Source of the DNA: Sphingomonas hankookensis
GTDB lineage: Bacteria; Pseudomonadota; Alphaproteobacteria; Sphingomonadales; Sphingomonadaceae
Length of the DNA stretch: 64,000 nt
Direction of reading: 5' to 3'
Assembly (NCBI RefSeq): GCF_022664465.1
Contig: NZ_JAKREV010000001.1
Coordinates: 1,095,840 to 1,159,839 of the forward strand
The notes beneath the pieces were generated by a model. It ran no database searches. It was not told where the DNA came from and was given only the letters and a program-made list of their open reading frames with translations. Below are positions 26,283 through 34,784 of this stretch, in pieces. The position numbers and the translations under genes are program-made. Within the stretch, counting starts at the first letter, position 1; every line of letters starts with the position of its first letter.

Positions 26283-27176
26283 ATGCCGCTTCGCTTCGAT
26301 CAACGGGTCGCCATCGTTACCGGCGCGGGCGGCGGTCTCGGCCGGGGCTATGCGCTCGACCTCGCCCGGCGCGGTGCGAAGCTGGTCGTCAACGATGTCG
26401 GCGCCGGCCGCGACGGCACCGGCGCATCCGACGCCGCCGAGCGGGTGGTCGCGGAGATCGCGGCATTGGGCGGCGAAGCGATCGCCAGCGGTGCCAGCGT
26501 GACCGACGCTGCCGCGATGGCGGCGATGGTGGCGGAGGCGATCGACCGCTTCGGTCGGGTCGATATCCTCATCAACAATGCCGGCGTGTTGCGCGACCGC
26601 AGCTTTGCCAAGATGACGCCGGAGGACTTCGCCTTCGTCCTCGACGTGCACCTCACCGGATCGGCCAACGCCACCCGCGCGGTGTGGGAAGCGATGCGGA
26701 CGCAGGGCTATGGCCGCATCCTGATGACCGCGTCGTCGAGCGGACTGTACGGCAATTTCGGACAGGCCAATTATGGTGCTGCGAAACTCGGCATCGTCGG
26801 CCTTGCCAAGACGCTGCACTTGGAGGGTGCGAAATACGGGATCCGCGTCAACACCATCGCCCCGACCGCTGGTACCCGCATGACGCAGGACATCTTTCCC
26901 GAACAGGCGTTCGCTGCCTTCACCCCCGACAGCGTCGCGCCCGCCGCGGTCTATCTCGTGTCCGACGACGCGCCGTCGGGCGCGATCGTCGGCGCGGGCG
27001 CGGGCGTGTTTCAGGCGGCCTATGTCACCTTGACCCCCGGCGTCCGGTTAACAGGCGACGAGCTGTCGGCGGAGGGGGTCGCGGCGCACTGGGCGGCGAT
27101 CACCGACCGCAGTGGCGAGATCGTGCCGGGATCGGGCGCCGAACAGGCGATGTCGATCCTGAAGCAGTTGCAATAG
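26283..27176 (+). CDS. SDR family 3-hydroxyacyl-CoA dehydrogenase-like protein
   Basis: A 297-residue SDR. It has TGAGGGLGRGYALDLARRGAKLVVND at the N-terminus, NNAGVLRD near residue 98 and the YGAAKLG catalytic pair. The text matches the dehydrogenase part of peroxisomal-type multifunctional enzyme 2, so a (3R)-hydroxyacyl-CoA dehydrogenase role is likely. It sits one base before the VOC-domain gene. Confidence 0.8.
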   Translation: MPLRFDQRVAIVTGAGGGLGRGYALDLARRGAKLVVNDVGAGRDGTGASDAAERVVAEIAALGGEAIASGASVTDAAAMAAMVAEAIDRFGRVDILINNAGVLRDRSFAKMTPEDFAFVLDVHLTGSANATRAVWEAMRTQGYGRILMTASSSGLYGNFGQANYGAAKLGIVGLAKTLHLEGAKYGIRVNTIAPTAGTRMTQDIFPEQAFAAFTPDSVAPAAVYLVSDDAPSGAIVGAGAGVFQAAYVTLTPGVRLTGDELSAEGVAAHWAAITDRSGEIVPGSGAEQAMSILKQLQ

Positions 27177-27177
27177 C

Positions 27178-27597
27178 GTGGCGGTGCCGCCGATCGACGG
27201 TGTCCTCGAAACCGCGCTGTACGTGCGCGACCTCGATCGCTCGGTGGCGTTCTTTGCCGAGACGCTCGGCCGTCCGCTGCTGATGCGCAACGCGCGGATG
27301 GCGGCACTGGACGCGGGGCGGCGCAGCGTGTTGCTGCTGTTCGTCGCCGGCGGGTCGGCCGACGACATGGCGACGCCCGGCGGCATCATCCCCGGCCATG
27401 ACGGCAGCGGCCGGTTGCACATGGCTTTCGCCATCGCCGCTGTCGACTACGATCCATGGCAGTGCCACCTGACCGAACAGGGCATCGCGATCACCAGCGA
27501 GGTCCGCTGGCCCGGCGGCGGGCGCAGCCTCTATTTCACCGATCCCGACGGCCATGTCCTCGAACTGGCCACGCCCGGATTGTGGCCGGTCTACTGA
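27178..27597 (+). CDS. VOC family (glyoxalase/bleomycin resistance/dioxygenase) protein
   Basis: A 139-residue protein with one vicinal-oxygen-chelate domain of paired beta-alpha-beta-beta-beta units. It opens ETALYVRDLDRSVAFFAETLGRP and ends with YFTDPDGHVLELAT, typical of VOC metal sites. Members act as glyoxalases, dioxygenases or resistance proteins. The start is GTG, one base after the upstream SDR stop. The reaction is not predictable. Confidence 0.8.
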   Translation: MAVPPIDGVLETALYVRDLDRSVAFFAETLGRPLLMRNARMAALDAGRRSVLLLFVAGGSADDMATPGGIIPGHDGSGRLHMAFAIAAVDYDPWQCHLTEQGIAITSEVRWPGGGRSLYFTDPDGHVLELATPGLWPVY

Positions 27598-27664
27598 CCT
27601 GCATAGGTGTATTGCATCGACAACACACAACTGCTATACCTGACCAATACAGGGAGGTAGAGGC

Positions 27665-28690
27665 ATGTACAGCGAAAGCGATCTGAACGGTGCGGTGGAG
27701 GCGGGCATACTATCACGCGACGCTGCCGACGCTTTGCGGGCCCATATCGCGCAGCAACGCGCGACGCCGGTGGTGGACGAGGAACATTTCCGCCTGCTTA
27801 CCGGGTTCAACGACATCTTCGTGTCGGTCGCGCTGGCGTTGCTGCTGGTATCGCTGGCATGGATCGGCGGCACGATCCTGACGCCGCTGGGGGGCCTGGG
27901 CGTCGCGGGGGCGGCGTGGTTCCTTGCCGAATATTTCACGGCGAAGCGGCGCATGGCGCTGCCCAGCATTCTGCTGCTGCTGGCGTTCGTCGGCGGGGTT
28001 GCGGCGACGCTGTTCGGGATTGTGGTCGAAATCGATCCGCAGAACGTGCCCGACCGGACGACCGCGATGATCTTTGCCGGCATCGGCGTGGTCGCCGCAG
28101 GAGCGGCATGGGCGCACTGGCGCCGGTTCATGGTGCCGATCACCGTCGCGGCGGGGGCAGCGGCGCTGGTCGTGACCGTATCGGCACTGATCGTCGCCGC
28201 CGTGCCGTCGCTGAAGGACAATTTCTATCCCGTCACGCTGATCGGTGGCATCGGCGTGTTCGTCGCCGCCATGCGTTGGGACATGAGCGATCGCGACCGC
28301 CGCACCCGGCGCAGCGACGTCGCCTTCTGGCTGCACCTCGTCGCCGCACCGTTGATCGCGCATTCGCTGTTCCAATTGCTGGGCGTGTTCGGGCCCAGCG
28401 TCACGCTGCCGATGGCGGCGGTGGTGATCGCGCTCTACATCCTGTTCGGGATCGTCGCACTTGCGGTCGATCGCCGCGCGCTGCTGGTCTCAAGCCTCGC
28501 CTATGTCCTCTACGCGCTCTACGCGCTGTTCGAAAAGGCGGGCGCGGTCGAGCTGTCGGCGGCATTCACCGCCTTCGTCATCGGATCGGCGCTACTGACG
28601 CTGTCGGTTTTCTGGCAACCGATGCGCCGCGCGGTGGTTGGACTGGTCGGCGGCTTGGGCGAACGCCTGCCGCCGGTGGCGATGGCCTGA
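27665..28690 (+). CDS. Polytopic membrane protein, possibly DUF2157-like
   Basis: A 341-residue protein with a soluble N-terminus of about 50 residues (LNGAVEAGILSRDAADALRAHI) followed by nine or ten hydrophobic segments. The N-terminal text resembles DUF2157 membrane proteins, but assignment is tentative. An AGGGAGGTAG ribosome site precedes the ATG. It ends before a strong terminator. The function is unknown. Confidence 0.6.
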   Translation: MYSESDLNGAVEAGILSRDAADALRAHIAQQRATPVVDEEHFRLLTGFNDIFVSVALALLLVSLAWIGGTILTPLGGLGVAGAAWFLAEYFTAKRRMALPSILLLLAFVGGVAATLFGIVVEIDPQNVPDRTTAMIFAGIGVVAAGAAWAHWRRFMVPITVAAGAAALVVTVSALIVAAVPSLKDNFYPVTLIGGIGVFVAAMRWDMSDRDRRTRRSDVAFWLHLVAAPLIAHSLFQLLGVFGPSVTLPMAAVVIALYILFGIVALAVDRRALLVSSLAYVLYALYALFEKAGAVELSAAFTAFVIGSALLTLSVFWQPMRRAVVGLVGGLGERLPPVAMA

Positions 28691-28715
28691 AACCATTCCT
28701 TAGGAAGCGAACCTT

Positions 28716-28746
28716 ACGGCCCCGGGCAACCGGGGCCGTTTTTTTG
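28716..28746 (+). terminator. Rho-independent terminator
   Basis: The stem ACGGCCCCGG pairs with CCGGGGCCGT around a short loop, followed by a run of seven T residues. It lies 26 bases after the membrane protein gene. Confidence 0.9.
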
Positions 28747-28769
28747 TGTGCGCCTTCCCCCACCGCGAA

Positions 28770-28852
28770 CGTCATCCCAGCGAGGGCTGGGATCTCCCTG
28801 TAATCGAGCGCACGCCTCGCCGCAGGAGGCCCCAGCCTGCGCTGGGGCGACG
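28770..28852. repeat. Dispersed intergenic palindromic repeat, CCCAGC/GCTGGG family
   Basis: The arms CATCCCAGCGAGGGCTGGGAT and CCCCAGCCTGCGCTGGGG flank a 40-base spacer. It matches the layout at 2171-2251 and 8130-8211 and lies between convergent genes. Confidence 0.75.
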
Positions 28853-28857
28853 GAACA

Positions 28858-29199
28858 TCATTCCTCGACCAGCTTCATCAGCCGCCGCTCGACCGGCGCC
28901 AGCACCGGACCAAGCTCGTGCCCGCGCTTCACCACCGCACCAGCCTCACCGACCAGCGCCCACATCCCCTGCTTGTTGCGCAGGCTTGGCCGCTTCTCGA
29001 TCCGGAACTCCGGCCGTTCGGTCGCGCGGCGGAACGCGCTGAACACCGCCGCATCACGCCCTAGATCTATCGCATAGTCGCGCCAATGTCCGGCCGCGAC
29101 CATCCGGCCATAGAGGTCAAGGATGCGGGTCAGCTCGACGCGTTCGAACCCGACCTGCCCGGGCTGCTTTTGGTTGGGAAAGGGGGTGACGATGCCCAT
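28858..29199 (-). CDS. DUF2794 family protein
   Basis: A 113-residue protein. Residues 16-110 match the alphaproteobacterial DUF2794 family: VELTRILDLYGRMVAAGHWRDYAIDLGRDAAVFSAFRR, then EFRIEKRPSLRNKQGMW and VVKRGHELGPVL. The function is unknown and no catalytic motif is obvious. The ATG at 29199 overlaps the cysE stop (TGATG), so translation is probably coupled; the longer frame upstream lies inside cysE. Confidence 0.8.
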   Translation of the reverse strand: MGIVTPFPNQKQPGQVGFERVELTRILDLYGRMVAAGHWRDYAIDLGRDAAVFSAFRRATERPEFRIEKRPSLRNKQGMWALVGEAGAVVKRGHELGPVLAPVERRLMKLVEE

Positions 29200-29882
29200 C
29201 AAGCGCGGTCGCGATGGTCCCGCTGCTCGGCGAGCAGCTCGTCGAGCCGCCCCCGCAGCGTTTCCACCTCGCAGCGCAACAGCTCGACCCGCTGCGTCTG
29301 CGGATCGAACGTGTCGCGGCACGGCGTGCCATAGGGGACGAAGCGCGGATCAGCCGCCTGCCCGCCCTCGACCACCGTCGGGCGTGCCGGGATGCCGACG
29401 ACGGTCGTTCCCTCGGGCACGTCCTTCGTCACCACCGCGTTCGCTCCGACGCGCGCACGCACGCCGATGGTGATCGGGCCCAGCACCTGTGCGCCCGACC
29501 CGATGATCGCACCATGGCTGATCGTCGGATGCCGCTTGCCCGCGACGCCATTGTCGGGGCTGGTCCCGCCGAGCGTGACGTTCTGGTAGATCGTGACGCC
29601 GTCGCCGATCTCCGCCGTCTCGCCGATCACGACGAAGCCGTGGTCGATGAAGAAATGCCGCCCGATCGTCGCACCGGGATGAATGTCGATCGCGGTCAGG
29701 AAGCGCGAGAAATGATTGACCGAGCGTGCCGCGAAATACCAGCGCGCCCGGAACAGCCGATGCGCGACCTTGTGGAACGCCACCGCCCACACGCCGGGAT
29801 AGGTCAGGATTTCGGCGCGCGACCGCGGCGCGGGGTCGCGCGCCTTGATCGAATCCAGATAGCGCAACAGCCGCGCGAACAT
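29199..29882 (-). CDS. cysE: Serine O-acetyltransferase (EpsC/CysE type)
   Basis: A 227-residue left-handed beta-helix acyltransferase. It has DIHPGATIGRHFFIDHGFVVIGETAEIGDGVTIYQNVTLGG and GVRARVGANAVVTKDVPEG, the serine acetyltransferase signature. It makes O-acetylserine, the precursor of cysteine. It is the short EpsC-like type without the long N-terminal helical domain of E. coli CysE. It is transcribed away from a TauE/SafE permease, which suggests a shared sulfur theme. The C-terminus extends about 40 residues beyond the helix. Confidence 0.88.
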   Translation of the reverse strand: MFARLLRYLDSIKARDPAPRSRAEILTYPGVWAVAFHKVAHRLFRARWYFAARSVNHFSRFLTAIDIHPGATIGRHFFIDHGFVVIGETAEIGDGVTIYQNVTLGGTSPDNGVAGKRHPTISHGAIIGSGAQVLGPITIGVRARVGANAVVTKDVPEGTTVVGIPARPTVVEGGQAADPRFVPYGTPCRDTFDPQTQRVELLRCEVETLRGRLDELLAEQRDHRDRA

Positions 29883-30032
29883 GGGCAGTCCCCTTAGTCG
29901 AAGGGTTCATGTAGGTCGCCGGCCGCCCCCCGCCAAGTCGTGCTGTAGGCGCAACAAACCCTATGTATCTTGTAGGCATTGTCGTTTGCCGTCATCACTG
30001 TCCGCCGCTGAGCCGATATCGAAGGAAATTGG

Positions 30033-30794
30033 ATGTTCGAGAATATCGACTGGGCGCGCCTGGCCGAATTCGTGGCTGCCGGATTTGCCGCCCAGATCGT
30101 CGACGGGGCACTGGGCATGGCGTTCGGGGTGATTTCGTCGACGCTGCTGGTGAGCGTGCTGGGCGTACCGCCCGCCACCGCCTCCGCCAGCGTCCACGTG
30201 GTGGAATGCTTCACGACCGGCGTGTCGGGGATCAGCCATGTGCTGCACAAGAATGTGAACTGGAAGCTGTTCTGGCGGCTGCTGCTGCCCGGCGTCGCCG
30301 GCGGGGTGACCGGGGCTTACCTGCTGTCCTCGCTCGACGCGTCGGTCACGCGACCGTTCGTCATGAGCTATCTCGCGGCGATCGGCCTGTATCTGCTGTG
30401 GCGGGGCCTGCGCAAACCGCCCGAGCCGAAGGAGCCGAAGGTCATCGCCCCGCTGGGGCTGGTGGGCGGCTTCCTCGACGCGGCGGGTGGCGGCGGATGG
30501 GGACCGGTGGTGACCTCCAACCTGCTGGTCCAGGGCGCCACGCCGCGCACGACGATCGGGACGGTCAACACGGTCGAATTCTTCCTGACCGTCAGCATCT
30601 CGGCCACCTTCCTGATCCATCTTGGGCTGGAGGCGTTCACCACTGCGGTCGCAGGCCTGCTGATCGGCGGCATCGTCGCCGCCCCGTTCGGGGCGATGTT
30701 CGCCAAGCATATCCCGGCGCGGACGCTCTTGATCCTCGTCGGGATCGTGCTGACGGTGACCAGCCTGTACAGCGTGTATCGCGCGCTTTCCTGA
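30033..30794 (+). CDS. TauE/SafE family sulfite exporter-like permease
   Basis: A 253-residue integral membrane protein with about eight hydrophobic segments. The pattern AGFAAQIVDGALGMAFGVISSTLLVSVLG at residues 13-41 and GLVGGFLDAAGGGGWGPVVTSNLL in the second half is the duplicated TauE/SafE signature. Relatives move sulfite, sulfoacetate or other anions. Its divergence from cysE, with about 150 bases between, supports a sulfur-related role, but this is inference. Confidence 0.85.
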   Translation: MFENIDWARLAEFVAAGFAAQIVDGALGMAFGVISSTLLVSVLGVPPATASASVHVVECFTTGVSGISHVLHKNVNWKLFWRLLLPGVAGGVTGAYLLSSLDASVTRPFVMSYLAAIGLYLLWRGLRKPPEPKEPKVIAPLGLVGGFLDAAGGGGWGPVVTSNLLVQGATPRTTIGTVNTVEFFLTVSISATFLIHLGLEAFTTAVAGLLIGGIVAAPFGAMFAKHIPARTLLILVGIVLTVTSLYSVYRALS

Positions 30795-30805
30795 TCCAGA
30801 TAAAC

Positions 30806-30837
30806 GACGTCACCCCAGCCTGCGCTGGGGTGACGTT
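30806..30837. repeat. Single-arm palindromic repeat, CCCAGC/GCTGGG family
   Basis: The palindrome AACGTCACCCCAGC with GCTGGGGTGACGTT is nearly perfect and lies between the convergent TauE-like and ahpD genes. It could serve as a bidirectional terminator-like hairpin. Confidence 0.7.
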
Positions 30838-30860
30838 AGAGTTTCAGGTGAGGAAGCGCC

Positions 30861-31382
30861 TTACGCGACCGCCGCGTGCACCGTCGCGACTGCCGCCATC
30901 ACCGCGCCGATCCGCACCGCGCCCTGAATGACCTCGGCCTTGATACCGTGCTTCTTCAGCACGTCCTCATGCGCGTCGATGCACATGCCGCAGCCGTTCA
31001 TCGCCGACACGGCAAGGCTGAACAGTTCGAAATCGACCTTGTCGATCCCCGGCGCGGCGATGACGTTCATCCGCAGCTTGGCGGGGATGTTGCCATATTC
31101 CTTGTTCTTGGCGAGGTGGACGAAGCGGTAATAGACGTTGTTCATCGCCATCACCGCCGCCGCCGCGCGTGCCGCATTGGCGGCTTCGGGCGACAGCTTG
31201 TCGGCGACTTCCGCCTCGGCGGCATCGACCAGCGGCTTGTGGCCGGTGGCGTGCGCGCAGGCCAGCATCGTCCCGAACTTCTTCTGCGGATCGAGCACCG
31301 TCTCGTTCAGCAGCGAGCCGACGTTCAGGCGGATATCCTTGGCGAAATCGGGCAGCTGGCCCGCAAATTCCTTGAGCGACAT
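30861..31382 (-). CDS. ahpD: Alkyl hydroperoxide reductase AhpD-like carboxymuconolactone decarboxylase family protein
   Basis: A 173-residue helical AhpD-like protein. The redox motif is CGMC (Cys131, Cys134) followed by His138, matching the CxxC-x3-H active site of AhpD. AhpD acts as the disulfide reductant for AhpC where AhpF is lacking. It follows ahpC in the same direction, with a hairpin in the 107-base gap. Length and the N-terminal helical half are usual for AhpD. Confidence 0.9.
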   Translation of the reverse strand: MSLKEFAGQLPDFAKDIRLNVGSLLNETVLDPQKKFGTMLACAHATGHKPLVDAAEAEVADKLSPEAANAARAAAAVMAMNNVYYRFVHLAKNKEYGNIPAKLRMNVIAAPGIDKVDFELFSLAVSAMNGCGMCIDAHEDVLKKHGIKAEVIQGAVRIGAVMAAVATVHAAVA

Positions 31383-31403
31383 GGGGGAACTCCGTCAGAT
31401 ACA

Positions 31404-31453
31404 CGACACCCCAGCCGACCGGGCCGTGCGACCCGGTCTGCGCTGGGGTGTCG
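31404..31453 (-). other. Hairpin between ahpC and ahpD
   Basis: CGACACCCCAGC pairs with GCTGGGGTGTCG, with a nested GACCGGG/CCCGGTC inside. It is a variant of the CCCAGC repeat family. In the ahpC-ahpD transcript it may attenuate read-through and set the ratio of the two proteins. Confidence 0.55.
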
Positions 31454-31489
31454 GAAGCATGGGGCGAGCCTCGGCCCGCCCCGTCGAAA

Positions 31490-32032
31490 TCAGGCTGCGA
31501 CCTGGAGGACGTCGTCGCCCTTGTTCCAGTTGCACGGGCACAGCTCGTCGGTCTGCAGCGCGTCGAGCACGCGCAGCGTTTCGGCCGGGTTGCGACCGAC
31601 GTTCAGGCCGTTGACCTGCACCGCCTGGATGATGTTGTCCGGGTCGACGATGAAGGTCGCGCGGAACGCGACATGCTCGTTCTTGTCGAGGATTCCGAGC
31701 TTGCTCGCCAGCACCGCGCCGTTATCGGCGATCCACGGGAAGTCGGCGGCGGCCAGATCCGGATCGGACTTGCGCCATGCCAGATGGACGTGCGCGGTGT
31801 CGGTCGATGCGCCGATGAGGACGGCGTCGCGATCGGCAAAATCTTCCTTCAGCTCGCTATAGCCGACGATCTCGGTCGGGCAGACGAAGGTGAAGTCCTT
31901 CGGCCAGTAGAACAGCACCTTCCACTTGCCCGGAAACGCGTCGTGGCTCAGCGTTTCGCCGGCCGGGAGCGCATCGGTGCCCTGCTGGACGGGAACGGTG
32001 AATTCGGGAAGCTTGTCGCCAACGGTCAGCAT
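31490..32032 (-). CDS. ahpC: Peroxiredoxin, AhpC type
   Basis: A 180-residue 2-Cys peroxiredoxin. The peroxidatic Cys51 lies in FTFVCPTE, and the C-terminal Cys165 and Cys167 in ELCPCNW supply the resolving residue. It reduces hydrogen peroxide and organic peroxides in the cytoplasm. The ATG at 32032 follows GGAAAGGGC; the frame upstream has no family similarity. Divergent oxyR lies 128 bases away, and a GGTGCG/CGCACC hairpin (32052-32067) lies in the leader. Confidence 0.94.
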   Translation of the reverse strand: MLTVGDKLPEFTVPVQQGTDALPAGETLSHDAFPGKWKVLFYWPKDFTFVCPTEIVGYSELKEDFADRDAVLIGASTDTAHVHLAWRKSDPDLAAADFPWIADNGAVLASKLGILDKNEHVAFRATFIVDPDNIIQAVQVNGLNVGRNPAETLRVLDALQTDELCPCNWNKGDDVLQVAA

Positions 32033-32160
32033 GAAAATGCCCTTTCCATTTGGTGCGCTGCCGCACCGTGAATTGCTGCATCGCGATATAGTGTACGTTC
32101 CGGACCGATCCAATCGGAATTCCCCTTGGGATCGATCGACGGAGCCAATAAGTAGGCGGC

Positions 32161-33063
32161 ATGTCGGTGTACCTGCCCACGCTCAAGCAGCTCCAATATC
32201 TGGTCGCGCTCCGCGACGCCGGCCATTTCGGCCGCGCGGCGGAGGCGTCGTTCGTGACCCAGTCGACGCTGTCGGCGGGTATCCGTGAGCTGGAGACGCT
32301 GATTGGCGTGGTGCTGGTCGAACGCACCCGTCGTGTCGTCCGCTTCACGCCACTGGGCGAAAGCATCGTTGCCAAGGCGCGTAAGGTGCTGCGCGAGGCG
32401 GAAGAACTTACCGACATGGCACGCGCCGCCGGGCGGCCGCTGTCGGGCGAGATGCGGATGAGCGTCATCCCGACGATCGCCCCGTTCCTGCTCCCCCGGC
32501 TGCTGCCGCAGTTGCGGCAGGATTATCCCGACCTGCGGCTGTATTTGCGCGAGGAACCGAGCGCGGCGGCCTGCGAGGGACTGCACCATGGTCGCACCGA
32601 CTGCGTCCTACTCGCTCTGCCCTATGCCTGCGGCGAGGTGGAGGTCGCGCCGCTGTTCGAGGATCGGCTGTTCCTCGCCGTACCCGGCAACGATGCGGCG
32701 GGTAGCGGCGAAGCGCTGGTGGCCGACGACATCGATCCCGAACGGCTGCTGCTGCTGGAGGACGGGCATTGCCTGAAGGACCATGCGCTGCGGGCGTGCG
32801 AGCAGCCCGAGGCGCGGGGACAGGCGATGATGATGGGCACGTCGTTGCACACCATCGTCCAGATGGTCGACAACGGCCTTGGCACCACCATGCTGCCGCA
32901 AATGGCGATCGACGCCGGCATTCTCGACAATACTGCGGTCAGCGCGCGTCCGATCGAGGCGCAGAACGCGTCGCGGGGCATTGCGCTAGTGTGGCGTCGG
33001 GCATCCCCGCGCGAACGGGATTTTCGGTTGCTGGCAGAGGTACTTGCCGCGCATCGCGGTTGA
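32161..33063 (+). CDS. oxyR: Hydrogen peroxide-responsive LysR-type regulator OxyR
   Basis: A 300-residue LysR regulator. The N-terminal HTH is LQYLVALRDAGHFGRAAEASFVTQSTLSAGIRELE (residues 11-45 region). The sensing domain has Cys204 in LEDGHCLKDHALRAC with Cys213 nine residues later, the same spacing as the C199/C208 redox switch of E. coli OxyR. It should activate ahpC-ahpD, from which it diverges, when oxidised. The operator was not pinned down; candidates lie in the shared intergenic region. Confidence 0.9.
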   Translation: MSVYLPTLKQLQYLVALRDAGHFGRAAEASFVTQSTLSAGIRELETLIGVVLVERTRRVVRFTPLGESIVAKARKVLREAEELTDMARAAGRPLSGEMRMSVIPTIAPFLLPRLLPQLRQDYPDLRLYLREEPSAAACEGLHHGRTDCVLLALPYACGEVEVAPLFEDRLFLAVPGNDAAGSGEALVADDIDPERLLLLEDGHCLKDHALRACEQPEARGQAMMMGTSLHTIVQMVDNGLGTTMLPQMAIDAGILDNTAVSARPIEAQNASRGIALVWRRASPRERDFRLLAEVLAAHRG

Positions 33064-33166
33064 GTTTGGTCGCACGCGGGGAACCGTTCGCCGCCGCTAA
33101 CCGTATTTCCCCGGTCGATGCCGTTTCGGTATCGCATCCTTTTCCGCAACCACCGGGAGAATACCG

Positions 33167-33868
33167 ATGATTCGCGCCACCATTTCCGCCGCCGCGCTGA
33201 CCCTGTCGCTGGCAGCCGCCGCCAACGCGCAGACCACGACCCAGCCCGCCCCGGCCCAGCCGGTGCCCGCGGCCCCAACCGCCTCGACCGGCGCGCAGAC
33301 CGGCACCACCGCGACCGTGACCACCCCGGCCGGCACGGTGCAGACCGGTGCCAATGCCAACGTCAACGCCGCTGCCAAGGCGCCGGTGACGGTCGGCGGC
33401 GCGCCGATGCTGCCGACCGCGACGATCGTTGCCAACGCGTCGAAGGCGAGCAACCTGACCACGCTGGTCAAGGCGGTACAGGCCGCCGACCTGACCGCGA
33501 CGTTGTCGGGCCCGGGCCCCTTCACCGTGTTCGCCCCGACCAACGAAGCGTTCCAGCGCCTCGCCCCCGGCACGCTCGACCAGCTGATGAAGCCGGAGCA
33601 GAAGGCGTCGCTGACCAAGCTGCTGACCTATCACGTCGTGGCCGGCAAGCTCGACGCCGAAGCGCTCAAGAAGCAGGTCGAAGCTGGCGGCGGCACCGCC
33701 ACGCTGACCACCGTCGAGGGCCAGCCGCTGAAGGCGACGCTGGAGAACGGCGCGCTGGTGCTGACCGATGTCGGCGGTGGCAAGAGCTATGTCACGCAGT
33801 ATGACGTCGAACAGTCGAACGGCATCGTCCATGTCGTGAACGGCGTGCTGGCTCCGAAGCTGGGCTGA
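33167..33868 (+). CDS. Secreted fasciclin (FAS1) domain protein
   Basis: A 233-residue protein with a signal peptide ending ANAQ at about residue 22. A Pro/Ala/Thr-rich linker spans residues 23-80, then one FAS1 domain: ASKASNLTTLVKAVQAADL, FTVFAPTNEAFQRL, LLTYHVVAGKL and NGIVHVVNGVLAPKL. FAS1 proteins mediate adhesion or matrix contact outside the cytoplasm. A terminator follows within 25 bases. Confidence 0.9.
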   Translation: MIRATISAAALTLSLAAAANAQTTTQPAPAQPVPAAPTASTGAQTGTTATVTTPAGTVQTGANANVNAAAKAPVTVGGAPMLPTATIVANASKASNLTTLVKAVQAADLTATLSGPGPFTVFAPTNEAFQRLAPGTLDQLMKPEQKASLTKLLTYHVVAGKLDAEALKKQVEAGGGTATLTTVEGQPLKATLENGALVLTDVGGGKSYVTQYDVEQSNGIVHVVNGVLAPKLG

Positions 33869-33892
33869 TCCGGGTTTTGGGTTAGGCGACAG

Positions 33893-33921
33893 CCGGGCGG
33901 GAGCGATCCCGCCCGGTTTTT
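33893..33921 (+). terminator. Rho-independent terminator
   Basis: The stem CCGGGCGGGA pairs with TCCCGCCCGG and is followed by five T residues. It lies 24 bases after the fasciclin gene. Confidence 0.9.
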
Positions 33922-33943
33922 GTTTGCCCTATCCCGAGCCACT

Positions 33944-34204
33944 CCGTTTGGTTCGAGCAGCTTCGAGCTTGTCGAGAAGCGTCCGTCGAGAACGGCCCGC
34001 CACAAACGAAACCAACCCGTCACCCCGGACTTGATCCGGGGTCCCGCTTCTTCTTCTGCCTGCGGTCGAAAGCGGGACCCCGGGTCAGGCCCGGGGTGAC
34101 GGAGGGAGGTGTGTCGTCGTGGCAGACTGGGGCGAATTGCCCAGCGGAACCCCGTTCTCGATACGCGCTCTCGACTTCGCTCGATCGCTACTCGAACCAA
34201 ACGG
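33944..34204. repeat. Compound nested inverted repeat
   Basis: A perfect 14-base arm, CCGTTTGGTTCGAG (33944-33957), is mirrored at 34191-34204. Within it, TCGAGAACGG (33986-33995) faces CCGTTCTCGA (34152-34161), and the core 34017-34103 is a CCCCGGA/TCCGGGG repeat. The whole unit, in a 469-base gene-free interval, resembles a repeat that has captured another repeat. It has no coding content. Confidence 0.65.
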
Positions 34205-34278
34205 TGTGGTTGAGGGCTGGGCGCAAGATTGGGTGTGGGTGTGGGCAAGAACTGTAGGACGGCTTGGAAAAACCCCGT

Positions 34279-34326
34279 TCGTCCTGAGTAGCCATTGAGC
34301 CTGTCGAAATGGCGTATCGAAGGACC
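34279..34326. repeat. GTCCTGAG/GTCGAAGGAC-type dispersed repeat fragment
   Basis: The segment GTCCTGAGTAGCCATTGAGC and the facing GTCGAAATGG...TCGAAGGAC form an imperfect palindrome of a type common between sphingomonad genes. It abuts the 3' end of moaE. Confidence 0.45.
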
Positions 34327-34337
34327 GGCCCCAAACG

Positions 34338-34784
34338 CTACGCCCCGTCCCCCCAACGCGCGGCCGCCGCGTCATCGCTTTCCCGCGCTTCGACCCAGCG
34401 CGCATCGCCGCCCCGCCGCTCTCGCTTCCAGAACGGCGCGCCCGTCTTCAACCTGTCGATCAGAAACGCGCACGCCTCCAGTGCCGCCGCGCGATGCCGC
34501 GCGGTCGTCGCGACGAACACCACGCGGTCGCCCGGCACCATCTCCCCGACGCGGTGCACCACCGTCGCCTTTGCCAGCTCCCACCGCGCTACCGCTTCGT
34601 CACACAGCGCCTCCAGCGCCCGCTCGGTCGCGCCGGGATAATGTTCGAGCGCCAGTTCGGTCACGCCATCGTCACCGCGCACCAGCCCGGTAAAGGTCGC
34701 GACCGCGCCGGCATCCTCCGCTTCGGCCAAGGCGAACTCCGCCGCCAGATCGATCGGCGCCTCCTGCACGACGACGCGGATCAT
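34338..34784 (-). CDS. moaE: Molybdopterin synthase catalytic subunit
   Basis: A 148-residue MoaE. It has TFTGLVRGDDG near residue 31, LEHYPGATERALE, and VHRVGEMVPGDRVVFVATTARHRAAALEAC, ending with GAPFWKRE, which holds the active-site Lys. With MoaD it converts cyclic pyranopterin monophosphate to molybdopterin. The ATG at 34784 overlaps the moaD stop (ATGA). No molybdoenzyme gene lies nearby. Confidence 0.93.
   Translation of the reverse strand: MIRVVVQEAPIDLAAEFALAEAEDAGAVATFTGLVRGDDGVTELALEHYPGATERALEALCDEAVARWELAKATVVHRVGEMVPGDRVVFVATTARHRAAALEACAFLIDRLKTGAPFWKRERRGGDARWVEARESDDAAAARWGDGA

Noticed and set aside
32033..32160. A specific OxyR operator in the ahpC-oxyR intergenic region
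   Set aside because: The region has a T-N11-A-like segment around GATATAGTGTACGTTCC and an ATCC/GGAT pair, but neither matches a full OxyR tetramer site well enough to annotate.
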